Assembly: GCF_015832195.1 (NCBI RefSeq) | Contig: NC_052018.1 | Location: forward strand, 54,745,666 to 54,809,665 | Direction of reading: 5' to 3' | Length of the DNA: 64,000 nt | Source of the DNA: Motacilla alba alba | Taxonomy: Eukaryota > Chordata > Aves > Passeriformes > Motacillidae | Shown here: piece after piece, positions 51,566 through 62,872 of the stretch | Numbering within the stretch: position 1 is the first letter of the stretch | Layout: each line of letters starts with the position of its first letter | Program-made: the position numbers and the translations under genes | The notes under the pieces: model-generated | Told to the model about the DNA's origin: nothing | The model's input: the letters and a program-made list of their open reading frames with translations, nothing else | The model's database searches: none

Positions 51566-53400
51566 CTGTGATGCAAGAAATAAACAATCAATTCAAAAGA
51601 CAGAAGAAGTTTTGTAAAGTGGACCAAGAAAACACAACCAAAAGCTCAAGAAAAGCATAACAGTAAGATAAGTATTTGACTGACTTCCCATACAAAAAGC
51701 ATGCAATAAATAAGCAGAATGAAATGAAGATTATTACATCAGCCCTCTAGGATATCCATAACAATGTAGGAAAATCTAATCTTCTAATAACCTTGTCAAA
51801 GTTCAGTGTTTCAGCCAGCAGTACGTACCAAAGAGCAATTGCTAAAACAAAGCTGCAACACACGTACTGAAAATGTGTAAAAGCATCACTAAGAAAAAAA
51901 TTAAAATCTTAGTTTGCATAAAGAAATTGACAGCTAATCAGACAGATAAACTTTGTATTAGAACTAATCTGGAAAAATATCTATCCCTCCTCAGTCTGCA
52001 AATCAGGACTAGAAATTCCATAAAGGTTTGACTTTTTAATATGTATTACTTCTGGAAAAGAAAAGCTTTTGCAAACTGGATTTTAAGCAGTCTAAATTTT
52101 TCTCTAAGTCAATGACTTCTTTTGACAAAGATTCTAAAACATTAGTTCAACAATTTAGAGTAAAATAGTGGTGTTCTCTGCAATATCACAAACAAAGCAA
52201 TTAACCTGGGGTCTGTAAGCTAGTGAACTCAATACTTATCTTGTTGGAGCAGATTTTCATTAGATTTAAGAACTAAAGCCTTTTGATATTCTTCTAGACA
52301 CATCAGCTTCTATCTTATATTGATTTTGAATACACATAGGGTAAAATCTCAGGAAAAAAAACCCCAAACACCCTTTCATGCTTGCACACACAGCAGCCCT
52401 TCTTCCCCTTTCTCCAAACCATCTACGCTTTTAGGAAGTGTGGGAACTTGCAAATTTTAGAAGTCTGATAAACTAATTCTTTCACATCATTAATCAGAAC
52501 AGCTATGCATGCAAAAGACAACAAAAGAAAGAATGTGAGTTGTTTCAATTAAAAAAGTGAAGAAAAAAAATTTGCCACCATTACAAGAAAAAGCAGGTAG
52601 AGAGCTACAAAAAACTCACCCAACTGGTGAAAACCTCAGCAGAAGATCATGACAAAGTTTTAAAGACATACATGCCTGCCTTTCATTTTTTCCCTTTCTG
52701 CTTCTTTATCACTTGCCCAGTAATGAACTCTTCAACCTTATTTACCTTAAAACAACTGGCTGTGACAGGAACTCATGCATGCTTCCTAAGTATCTACTGC
52801 ACTAGAAGACTTCACGGAAACATTGTGAGATGAGCCTCACCACTTAACAGTGCAGTGCTCTCACCTCTGCAATTTCTAACATATTCTAACCTACAAATCC
52901 ATAATGTTTTATTGAAGGAGGGGAAAAAAGGCAAGAAAAGTAGTGAGCGAGTACGGGGAAAAAAAAGGAACAAAAATTTCTGACAGGTGCCTTCTAATTT
53001 CAATTTGCAATAGTTTTCCAATCACAATTACATATCATGGACTTGTCAAAAACAGTTGACAAATAGACAAGACAAGACTTAAAACACTGGAAACACGTAA
53101 ATAATAAATACACATTATTTATGTGCATATAAAATACGGAGGAGATTAAAAAAAAGAGATCTCAGTCTTCGGAAGGTTTGCCTTTACTGGTGATTTTCAC
53201 TCAGTTCTAGCAAAAAGTCAGAAACCATAACTGAAGGAGACAGAATTTCACTGCTCATCAATGGTTTCCCCTTCCAAATGATCTGAATCTTGTTGGATGC
53301 CAGAAGACGTGGAGGAATAGGAGAAGAAGAAAGGCAGGTATATTTTCACCCCAAGAAATATCTCTGCTTAATCTAGTTGTCATACTGTTCTACCATTTAC
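51566..53400 (-). other. EPB41L2: EPB41L2 intron (1.8 kb)
   Basis: AT-rich, with no exon or repeat recognised. Confidence 0.85.
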
Positions 53401-53961
53401 CTCAGAACAACAAATTAATTGTGGTGCAACATCAATGTCAACATGAGACACATCTCCATTGAGTTTCAGCTGTTCCTCCTCTTTTTCTTCACCTACATCT
53501 TGCTTAATTTGCTCTGACAAATTCTTCTCTTCTGTAGCTACAGTAACTGTATTTTCCTGGACCAAATCTTCAGCTGCAACTTGTGTGTGCACAACTGGTA
53601 CATTCAGTTTACTGCCTTCTGGTATGGCTTCCACATGCTGCATATTTTCTTCATGTTCTTTCCTTTTCATGTCTTCCTCTTCTTCCTGTTCTTCCCTGAT
53701 GACTTCCTCAACTGCCCTATGATGTGGATGGTATTCTCCCACCTCTTCATCCTCACTCTCACTACTACTGCTGCTGCTGCTACTATCTGATGGCAATGAT
53801 GAAGAGTCCTTTTTTGACACGTGCTCCACCTTACATGTCTCCCCAGCATCAGTGGCAACTTGCATTTTCCCTTTGTTGGTTTCGTCTACGACTAGTGTTT
53901 CTTCTATCCCAAACTCTGCCTGCTTCTTCTCCTCCACTATGTCCAGAGTCTCATGTGAACT
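53401..53961 (-). CDS. EPB41L2: Protein 4.1G (EPB41L2), large acidic exon, 561 nt
   Basis: Acceptor TTTTTTGTGCAG before 53961, donor GAG|gtaaat at 53401, 187 codons, phase 0 at both ends. It starts SSHETLDIVEEKKQAEFG and ends DVSHVDIDVAPQLICCSE. Both ends are conserved with mammalian 4.1G, while the middle has diverged. The exon encodes the variable linker between the spectrin-actin-binding and C-terminal domains. A run of eight serines (AGT/AGC codons, near 53761-53784) is followed by ESEDEEVGEY, a good casein-kinase-2-like acidic context, and then a Glu-rich charged stretch (EEQEEEEDMKRKEHEE) likely to form a single helix. Intrinsic disorder is expected for the rest. Confidence 0.95.
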
Positions 53962-55202
53962 CTGCACAAAAAACATGGATGAGGATAAACAAAAGAAGAG
54001 TATATGAATAAATTAAAATGATGAAAATAAAATTAGCTGATAGCTGGTTCATGTCATATGGAAGACAAAAGATGACTGTGATGGTTAACTGAAAAAAGAA
54101 AGAAGGAAAGAATGAAGATGGATTGGAAGAGTTAGAGCCAAATTTGTTCATGGAAAAAAATCTGCAGAACCTTATCAGCATCGCTGACTCCAGTACAAGG
54201 CCCTTCTGCTCTGGAAGCATGTCTCTGTGAAACAAAAAGCAATCAGAGGACAAAAATCAATGCATAACCCTTTTCAACAGTTCAACATCCTCCAAGCAAG
54301 CTTTTAAGAATGTGTACACATGATACTATTGAGATGCTACATATTCACAGCAAGATGCTAGTTGCCTTACACTTCATTGAAATATTCAATCAAAAGTAGG
54401 TAAGAATTATGGAAATTATTATTGGTGTAAGAATTGAATTATGAAAGCCTGAAAATAAAAAGCATGAATGCACTAGCCAGTGATGCTACCAAGGCAGTTA
54501 TTTCTCTGTTAAATCAGGAATTTAGAATAAATAATATTAAACAAAAGTAAACAGAAAAAAAAAATGCTCTACTACCAGTTTGCCATAATTTGAAAAACAG
54601 TAAAAAGGCATTATTGCAGGGTTTTATTAGTTGTTTGTCTTTGGACTGTTACTTTATGAAACTTAATAAATAATGAGAGGAAGACTGCTTAGGGTAGGTA
54701 TGTTGTCAGAATAGCAACACATGATTACAAAAGAAGGTCCTATAAGAATTCAGTTTAGAGCCAAAAGGATGATATTAAAGCAGCTTTACTAGTATTTATT
54801 CCATAACAAAATAATGACAGCTATCTGAAAGCCCGCAGAAAATGATGTATTAGGGTGTCAGGTTTTTTTAATCGAACATACATTTAGCGAACAGTCTGCA
54901 GCAAAATTAAGAGCCCAAATGAAAAGAATACAAAAAAAATCAACACACCATCTGTGACTTAATCCTAGCTTTTATTGCTGTTTACCTAGCGCAGCACCTA
55001 CGGGAGCGTAAGCTTAGCCAAGCACTGATTCCTCCCTGCTTCTGGCGTGCTGCAGATGCAGAGTTAAGCTCTGAGGCAGGTACGCCGCTCTAAGGCAGGC
55101 CGGGACGTACGGGAGCAGCCCGGACCTGTCTCTGTCTCTGTCCCTGTCCCGGCGGGATCCGTCCCGTCCCCGGCGGGCCCCGGCCCCGCGCCCGAGCAGC
55201 AC

Positions 55203-55346
55203 CTGGGGCCCCGGCGCGGCGGCGCCCGTCTGCTCCCCCGCAGCGCCCTCTGCTGGCCCCGGGCTGGCGGCGGCGAAGGGCCCGCTGGTGCCGGCGCCGA
55301 AGCGCTCCTTACTAAACAAAATGGAGGTTATCTCCTCTTCCAGGCT
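55203..55346 (-). CDS. Candidate alternative EPB41L2 exon, 144 nt, GC-rich
   Basis: On the minus strand a long pyrimidine tract (TTCTTTCCTTTCACTTCTCT) leads to CCGTCTAG|AGC, and 144 bases later comes CCCCAG|gtgctg. The frame is open and phase 0 at both ends, so it fits between TQG (59663) and SSHETL (53961). It would encode SLEEEITSILFSKERFGAGT and then a Gly/Ala/Pro-rich stretch ending APGPQ. The first 15 residues look like real coding sequence, and the remainder could be ordinary GC-rich DNA. The canonical human isoform I remember lacks it. The weak donor would suit a regulated exon. Confidence 0.4.
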
Positions 55347-55548
55347 CTAGACGGGTCAGAGAAGTGAAAGGAAAGAATTAGACAGCGGCGGACGGAGCGG
55401 CAGCCACCTACGGAGGGAGAGGTTTGGCAAGAGAGACGTGACAAAGGCAACGGCTCGGCAGGAGCAGGGGGCACGGACAGGGGGGACAGAGCACAGCCGT
55501 GCGCTCGGGCTGCGCCTCCAGCACGCACAGCACACCGTGCGAACGGAA

Positions 55549-55590
55549 CACACCGACATTTACACACCGACATTTACACACCCACATTGA
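55549..55590. repeat. 14-bp tandem repeat, three copies
   Basis: CACACCGACATTTA occurs twice exactly and a third time with two substitutions, at the right edge of the CpG island. Confidence 0.85.
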
Positions 55591-55798
55591 CACGGGCTTC
55601 CCAAACAGCGCAGTTTACTTAGCTGGTAACTCCGTATTTACTACTGGGATTTTTTTTCCCCCCTTTAAAAGTCCATTTCTGACACCTTCTAAAGCGCAGC
55701 TGGATCAGAGCTCTAGGGCTGTCGGACATATTTACTTAGAATAGAAACCCACAGCGCTGAAATGTTAAAATATTTCTTACTTATTTATAAAAAAATGT

Positions 55799-55818
55799 TA
55801 TATATATATATATATATA
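55799..55818. repeat. (TA)10 microsatellite
   Basis: Ten uninterrupted TA units. Confidence 0.9.
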
Positions 55819-56648
55819 CTTAAATATTCTAAGCGAATTCATGTTGATTAAAAATCTGTTTTCAAAGAGCCTTTCCCATTTCAGTGGGAAAACTTGTATT
55901 TTTCAAACACACATGAAAGGTGACACATTGCTTTAAAGCATATGTTCATAATCTGGTCTGTTTTCTGTAGGGCTATAAATCTGTATGGTTAAGCAGACTT
56001 TGAAATTTCACATGGGTACATGACTTTGAAAAGGCTACAGTTCTTTATTCCAGATTTCATTCCACAAGCTCAGGTAGGAAGTTATTAGAAGTGGCCAAAA
56101 TAAAAAGCCAACATTGTACAAATACATAACGCGGACATAACACACACGCTGACGACACTTCATGAGATGCATTTTCAGCCTCCCCGAAGGGCACTACAGA
56201 GAATCATGCCAGAAGCAGGCGCCGGAGGAAAGCCAAGGTGCCATGCACACAGCTGCAGCCGAGGGGACTCACCGTGAGAGCAGTGATGGGGAGTGTGAAC
56301 TGACAGAGGTTACACCGTGCTACTGTATGGACACTACAACGCGTACGGCATGCAGAAGAACAGAGAAGGGAAAAGAAAAAGAACCCCTAACTCAGTCTTT
56401 TCCTACACTAAAATTCAAAGTTTGTTTCAATGGTGGCTAAGAAGAGTTAACAGGAATGGAAGTTTTTAAATCTGCCTTCATGCAACATTGAATATCCAAT
56501 AGGGGAATGTGTTCCTACCCCCTGCTTTCTTTCCCTAGATTACTCCACCCAAGAAACATATCTATTAACAGATTACATCAGAAAGCAAAAATAATCATGA
56601 TCCTCTTTTCATTGTACTCTGGTACCTTGTTTTCTGATCGCTCAAAGC

Positions 56649-56797
56649 AGTAAAAAAAAAGATAAAAACCCACCAAAAACCAAAACAACAACAACAACAA
56701 CAAAAAAAACCAAACCAAACCAAAAAACAAAACAACAACAACAACAAAAAAAAAAACAAACCAAAAAAACCCAAAAAAACCCCAAAAAACCACCCCG
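56649..56797. repeat. A/C-rich low-complexity tract with (CAA)n
   Basis: About 150 bases made almost only of A and C on the plus strand, including two (CAA)n blocks and A-runs separated by CC. It creates long spurious Phe/Leu/Val-rich frames on the minus strand. It lies 5' of no visible retroelement. Confidence 0.85.
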
Positions 56798-56870
56798 CAG
56801 GGGAAAACCAAAATCTCTTTGTGGTAGGTGGTCTGACTCTGTGCATCTCTCTCTATCCCTGCTCCCTCTT

Positions 56871-56890
56871 TATATATATATATATATATA
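56871..56890. repeat. (TA)10 microsatellite
   Basis: Ten uninterrupted TA units, about 1.07 kb from the other (TA)10. Confidence 0.9.
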
Positions 56891-58436
56891 ATTAAAGACA
56901 GGCACATATCACCCATCTTTTAGCATTTTCCCACCTTCAACTTTTTGGGTCTTCCAGTCTTTTGAAATGAAAACCCCAGTCACACAATTTGTTTGATAAT
57001 GTAACCCCTGTTCCCTGGAGCATTTAATAAAAAGGATTGAATTTATAGATAGAATTAATCAATTTTGTATCAGCCTGTGTTTAAATTCCTGGCAAATTCT
57101 TCTGGTAAACAGTCATACAGTCTAATGAAATACTGTTTACAAGCTGTGGGGGATGGATTAAAGAAAAAACATATTGTGGGTATCCATAAAATAGAAATAT
57201 TTCTCCTATTTGCAATACATATCAATGTGTCAGTTTTTGTTAATTAAGTCACAGATGCTGTGCACTTGCAGGAGTATGGTGGATCTAAAAGTATAGTGAC
57301 ACAAATGAGATGTACCCAAAATAACATTTCTAGGACACAGAAAATTACTTGCAAGCATTTTCGCTGAAGCAAAAGAAGAAAAATAATATTAGCAGTGGTA
57401 TCCCTGCTTAATTCTCATCTATTATTCAGCTATCCTAAAGGACAGGCAAGTATTAACAGGCATCCATCAACAAATAATTCAGGATGGAAACACACTTCTC
57501 CAAATGTCATATTTATATATGTTAGTGAAATATATGCCAGCTTCACATTAAGCTAATAGACCAAAAGTGATGTAAAAAAGCAACATCACAATTGCTACTC
57601 ATCGTCACTATCACACTGCTACTAGTCCCACTAGTTAGGGTGCTTTTCATCGCATGGATGTTATCAGGGACAAAACCTCCCTCTTTTCTTTAATGAAAAG
57701 AGAAGTACAGAAGTGCAGACGTTCTCAGAACAGGTTGCTTTTGAAATGAAGCTGCTTACACAGCATTACTGATTTGAATAATCATTACATAGTGAATATA
57801 CAAAGTTTAGTTCTTGTGTGAAGTGTCAAATAACTGCAAGCAATTATTTCTGTATAGAATGAAAATACATGTTTTGCCATCATCCTAGACACATCAAATA
57901 CAGTAATTTTCCAATATTGAATAGTAATGAAACACCGGGTTTCTCTTTAGTGGCCATTCAGAACTTCATGGTTAGTCTGATGTTTAAGTAAAACATTGCT
58001 GGCATTCATATAAATGTGTATCTATACACATATATACACAGAAATACTGGTTTACAAGTCAACATTCTCCTTTCAGTATCGGCTTAAAAAAGTTATTTCC
58101 TTCAAGGGGAAAAAAAAAGAAAAAAGGAAAAGAAAGAAGTGCCCAAGCCACCAAGCTAGCCCCCACAGCAGATACAGTGAAAAAGCAGCAGGTTTCAGGG
58201 TGGCCACCTTATCAGTTTCCTCTGGTTTTGCTCCAGCAATCCATGGCATTGTAGTCCATTGTTTCTCCTTCCCAGGCAGTGTTTTCACTTGGAAAATGTG
58301 GTCTCCTTTTTTCTATTTGGTTTTCATTTTATAAAGCCAGTGTAAATCAACAAGCAATGAGAAAGACATACACTATACCACTATACATAAACATAAAACC
58401 AAATCATCTGGAAGTGACAGAACATACTAGATGAGC

Positions 58437-58454
58437 AAAAAAAAAAAAAAAAAA
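58437..58454. repeat. Poly(A) run, 18 bases
   Basis: An uninterrupted A run followed by CAACAAACCAA. No retroelement body is recognised. Confidence 0.9.
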
Positions 58455-59662
58455 CAACAAACCAATCAAACCACCAGATATAAAGTAACTTGCAGGGGCC
58501 TCAACTTCAAGAGAAAGAAATCAATACAGAAAATACACACAACCAAATAATAAAAATCAACTTAGACTTTTACATAAATGTCTGTTTCAACCTATGACCA
58601 ACACTTGTACCTGTGCATATACCACTACAGGTAGAAATATTAAGGTACTACTCATAAATTTGAGGAATTTCTTGTCAATAATCACAAATTAACAAAATAA
58701 AAAAGTGATGCACAGTGAGTTACTGTGTTCTCTGTATGCACATACTCACAGTTCAGATCGCTTACAGATCTTACTGAAATAATGTCCTATTATCAAAAAT
58801 AATTTTGTAGCATTAGGCCTGCTTAATTGAAAGCTCACCTTTCTGTGGACTAAAAGAAAGCTGAAGAATTTAAGGGGATAGGACAACAATACATTTAAGG
58901 AAGGAAAGGTGGGAACCATGGTGATAGACAAGGACAACAGCACAACAAACTGATTTCTTTGAAAGATCAATGTACTCATCTACTGTATGAAAGAAACAGT
59001 AAATAACCCAATAGAACTACAAGTTTCACAACAGCATGAGAAATTTGGCTAGGTTTCTTGCTACAGGTATTGAGGGTGGTATTTGTAGAAAACCGTATTC
59101 CATACTGCTGTTTCAAGGTTCAGTCAGAAAGGAGAAGTAGAGAGAAGTAGATAAATTCATTTCACAGACTTTTAAAGACTAAGATAGGTTTCTAGCAACT
59201 ACAATTTTAACAACTACATTAAATGTGCCCTGAAGTCAACACTGTAAATTAACTGATCACATAAAGTCCCTCTAAAAGAAAACAGACTGTGTGTGTATTT
59301 ATGCACAAGCTGTCTATGAAGAGATAAAGATACAGAAAAGGAAGGAAAAGTTCTGTCACTGAAAAATTATTTCTATCAATCTCTGTAAATCAGAGTGAAA
59401 TTTAAAGTATCCTTAACATACAGGAAAATGCTGCCATCCCTTCCGTTTTCTTCTAATTCAGTTGTTCACGTAGAAGAATAAAATTCCACTCACTATTTCA
59501 AGTCAGGTCCAATAGTAATGGTAAAAAAGTTAATTTATACTTAGTATAAACAAATATTACATCAGACAAATAAAGTGTTAACCTGAAGGACAAACTGCAT
59601 TTGCTGTATGACACAGAGGGTTGTACGGGAAGGCATGCAGACAGGTGTGTGCAGTGACATAC

Positions 59663-59809
59663 CCCTTGTGTCTGTAGGGACAGAGGTGTGATACGCCGCT
59701 TTTCCCACTCATTTGGGCGTGGCTCGGGTGTGGATTCCATGAAATTGCGCTTGAGCTCACTAATGCTAGCCTGGTGTTTCAGTAAGTCGTCCTGGGTCTT
59801 ATCCAGGTC
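59663..59809 (-). CDS. EPB41L2: Protein 4.1G (EPB41L2), spectrin-actin-binding domain exon, 147 nt
   Basis: Acceptor TTGCTAG before 59809, donor GGG|gtatgt at 59663, 49 codons, phase 0 at both ends. The translation begins DLDKTQDDLLKHQASISELK, continues RNFMESTPEPRPNEWEKRR and ends ITPLSLQTQG. This is the core of the spectrin-actin-binding domain. KHHASISELKKNFMES and PEPRP(S/N)EW(D/E)K are shared with 4.1R, and the ITPLSLQTQG ending is the 4.1G form. In the mature protein it anchors membranes to the spectrin-actin network. It joins directly to SSHETL (53961) in the canonical isoform. Confidence 0.97.
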
Positions 59810-62574
59810 CTAGCAACCCGCAACATAAAACAAAGTAGGACAAAACACGACAACAAAAGCAAACTTAACTGGAAAAAAAAAAAAGAAATAGAAGCAGCCA
59901 AACCAAGAAAAGTGCCTTGTGTCTGAAATGGTGACCTCCTTTGTAGTGCCTCAAAATAAAAATGTTTAAGGCTATAAGGGACCAAGATTTTCTGGTTTTG
60001 TTTTTGTAGTGAAGGTCTTACTCATGCACTGCTTCTTCCATATTTTAAAGCAAAGGAAAATAATGCTGTACATGGTTTTAGCAAAGATCTACTTTCATAC
60101 AGAACATGACAGTACTAGTCCTTTGAAACCATAATTTCCAGGAGCTGTTTGTTTTCACCTAAAATTTGTAAGACCAGACGCAAATGTTTCAGGATACTGC
60201 ACAGCTAGCATAACTGAAGGTAGCTGTAAGAAAGAATAGTTTAATCCAAGAAGCATAAAAATGCATCTTTTTTGATATTACAAGCTCCATGAAAAATACA
60301 TCTGTGAACACAATACTACAAGCCAAATATCCAAGCAGCTAACACCTGCTTAGCTTCAGAGAGACAACATCATCATGCCTCTCATGCAGGCTTAAACTTA
60401 CTGGAAGAATCAGATTTAAAGACTTAAAACCTATTACCTGCCAATTCTACTTTTAAGAACCTGACAGTAGACAGACAAGTAGGAATAGTTTTTGAGCATA
60501 CCAGTACCAAGAAAATTATCTAAATAGCACCTCCATAGACCAGTGCCAAAGAGGACACCACAGTGGGAACTGGATTTTCTCATGACCATTGAGGCCAAAC
60601 CTGCAGCAACCTGCAGCACCTGCAGATCAAATAACTGCAAGGTGTTCTTTCACTTTGTACCAGCTACAGGGCAGAAGTAAAGTTGAAGAGCTATGACAAA
60701 ATGTAACTGCTCTAGTAACCAGACAAAAATATATATGCTTAGCTTTCTTATGAATTCATTGTCTTCTAAATACAGTGGCTGGGATTTAGTGAGAGAAGCA
60801 GATTTCACCCTGCTTTCTCATTTGTCCTCCTTTGAGCATTCCAGGTCTCAAGAAAAGCCCATGTCGCTTACGCTCACTCTAACACGAGAATATTTTTTCA
60901 GCAGTATTCTATAGTTATATTCCAGTTTAAGCCTCAGATCCATTTTTAGTGAAGAACTAAAAGACTGAAGATTCAAATGAAATATTGTCAATGCAGGCAT
61001 AATTACTAATGAAGTTTTGTCAAAATAATGTAGTGAGAAATAATTATGTAGGTAAAGAATCTGGATTTTTTACAAGGATTTTAAATACTTTTTAGCAGAA
61101 TGTTCTAAAATCTACCATTTAGGTTAGGATTTTTATTGTCAGTGATTGCAATGCAAAGACACTTCACATTAAATCGTGAAAAACCCAGACCCCAAATTCC
61201 TTAGTTTCAAATTTCTTTTCATTTGCATGTTCAGGCCCAGTAAGGGTTTGGTGATGCACATCTGTTTCCTAACCTTGTGGATAAACCTGCATGCATTTTG
61301 AACATTTGAACCTCTCCCCTTCTGGCAACTCTGTAGGTATGTATTGTCACAGGACCACTTTTCATCTTGGACTAACAAATGAGACTTTATATATGTCCCC
61401 CTAAAGTTTGTATTTTCTGAGTGAAGTAAAATCTTATGCCAAAGGCATTCTATTATACAACTGAAGCTCATAACAATACCATCATTATTTTAAGACCTGT
61501 CTTGGCTTGACACAAGGCACATTTCTTGGACTTGTCAAAGCACAGTTATGCAATGCACTTTCAGTGCTTCAGTAAGTTATACAAGCAAAGTTTCAATAGT
61601 GATCAAAAAGCTGCAAAAAGCCATAAAACATTAGTTGGGTTACTGCAATCCACACATCTTATTACTGAACAAAACAAATGATTTTTTTAAAAACTGTTTT
61701 TGTGACAAAAGGAATTATTTATAGCCCCATCTGGATGAATGAAATAAAGACAGCAGTAAGATTTTTAAAAATATCTTCAGTTACTAGCTTAAGTTATTAA
61801 CCACAAGTTAAATTATACTAATAATAACTACAGTGATGGATAAAATAATTGAGATCAGCAATCTATAGGAAAGTTCTTATAATAAAAATCTCTACTGCAG
61901 TGATAATGCACTACACATGAACATACTGTTCAAAGATCTTTGCTGTTGCTCATCTGCAATGAAAACCAACCTTCAAGAATCAAAATTTACGTCCATTTGA
62001 AAAGGAAAAAAAACCCCAGCAAATATTTCCAAAGATATCCAAACATTCCCTTTGAATATCTGATCCTTGCATCATTTTTCATTGTTCCTAAAACCAGTGT
62101 CAGAACCAAAATTAGTTTTCTATACTTCTACTGCTTGCCCCTTACTAACTCTATTTATTCAGCTAATGTATTTGAGTAAGGTTGATTAAACTGGCAAAAG
62201 CTGGAAACTCTACTCATCTGAATATGCAAACATTGAGGCACAATGTACAAAAATCCATTTAGAATTATGAATTGCACCCATGTGTCTGCTGTATCTAAAT
62301 AGGGCTATTATTCCCAGTTGCCACCTTGAAAACATTTAGCAAAGATACACAAATTTAAATTCAGTGTTCTAGCTGAGGGTTGGTTGTAGGTATTTTGCAT
62401 TTGTTTGTTTTTTGTTTAAACTCAGAAACTAGAGTGGTAACATGCAACATTTCCAAGCTGGTTTTCCCCATGCACTTCATGCAGTGTGACCGTAACAGCC
62501 TGCAGGTGACGTCCCATCCCATGCAGCCTGGCAGCCCGTGAGAATGGAGAGTACTTTTTGTATTACATACAAAC
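59810..62574 (-). other. EPB41L2: EPB41L2 intron (2.8 kb)
   Basis: AT-rich. Its 5' end (transcript sense) contains the UGCAUG cluster annotated separately. No further exons are recognised. Confidence 0.85.
62441..62525 (-). promoter_or_regulatory. Putative RBFOX intronic splicing enhancer: four UGCAUG motifs
   Basis: On the minus (transcript) strand TGCATG occurs at 62525-62520, 62483-62478, 62474-62469 and 62446-62441. These are about 50, 92, 101 and 129 nt downstream of the 5' splice site of the 63-nt exon. UGCAUG is the binding site of RBFOX proteins, which promote inclusion when bound downstream of an exon. The paralogous 4.1R exon 16 is known to be activated this way, from a weak 5' splice site, by downstream UGCAUG copies. 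Four copies in 85 nt is far above chance expectation for a hexamer. Confidence 0.75.
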
Positions 62575-62637
62575 CTCCAACATTAAATTGCTATGTCTGA
62601 CATAAATATTTTCCCCGTCTACTCTCAAGGAACTGAT
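62575..62637 (-). CDS. EPB41L2: Protein 4.1G (EPB41L2), 63-nt exon at the start of the spectrin-actin-binding domain
   Basis: A long U-rich tract and CAATTTCACAG precede 62637, and the donor GAG|gtttgt follows 62575. The 21 codons begin ISSLRVDGENIYVRHSNLML and end in E. Human 4.1G has SLRVEGDNIYVRHSNLMLE, and 4.1R exon 16 has the same length and the motif DGENIYIRHSNLMLE. In 4.1R this exon is alternatively spliced and raises affinity for spectrin and actin. Phase is 0 at both ends, so skipping keeps frame. The donor is weak (T at +3 and +4), which fits regulated inclusion together with the downstream UGCAUG cluster. Confidence 0.95.
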
Positions 62638-62872
62638 CTGTGAAATTGAGCCACATAAACAAAAAGAAAACAAAAACAAAACAAAACATAAAGAACATAA
62701 AATGGACCAGCAAATAAATTTCAAAAAAGACCCTTACAATCAGACAGTTAAATAAAAGAAATAAAATGGTGAAGTGAAAAGGCACTATTCAGACAAAACC
62801 CACAGCAAATTTAGGGTGCTAACAAGGCAGGCAGCCACAGCCAGGTTCAATTGTAAAAGAACAACCAAGCAC

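Larger units (their letters stand above)
55075..55590. promoter_or_regulatory. Intragenic CpG island
   Basis: This is the only strongly GC-rich stretch in the window, with dense CpG (for example around 55145-55300), against an AT-rich background. It contains a (CTGTCT)n-like run (55126-55150) and a 14-bp unit repeated three times (55549-55590). It could be an alternative internal promoter of EPB41L2, the promoter of an antisense RNA, or simply a GC-rich exon neighbourhood. Confidence 0.6.
53962..59662 (-). other. EPB41L2: EPB41L2 intron (5.7 kb) with a CpG island and simple repeats
   Basis: Contains a GC-rich island (55075-55590) with a candidate alternative exon, a second CpG-enriched patch at 56125-56360, two (TA)10 runs (55799-55818 and 56871-56890), a long A/C-rich low-complexity tract (56649-56797) and a poly(A) run (58437-58454). 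Confidence 0.8.

Noticed and set aside
54171..54224. 54-nt minus-strand open segment with AG and GT borders, between EPB41L2 exons, phase 0/0 (RHASRAEGPCTGVSDADK)
   Set aside because: The acceptor is acceptable, but the donor AAG|gttctg is very poor (T at +3, C at +4) and the peptide resembles nothing in the 4.1 family.
58073..58288. Minus-strand frame with a plausible peptide (KEKQWTTMPWIAGAKPEETDK) ending before a GT
   Set aside because: No polypyrimidine tract or usable acceptor precedes it, and the sequence does not resemble protein 4.1.
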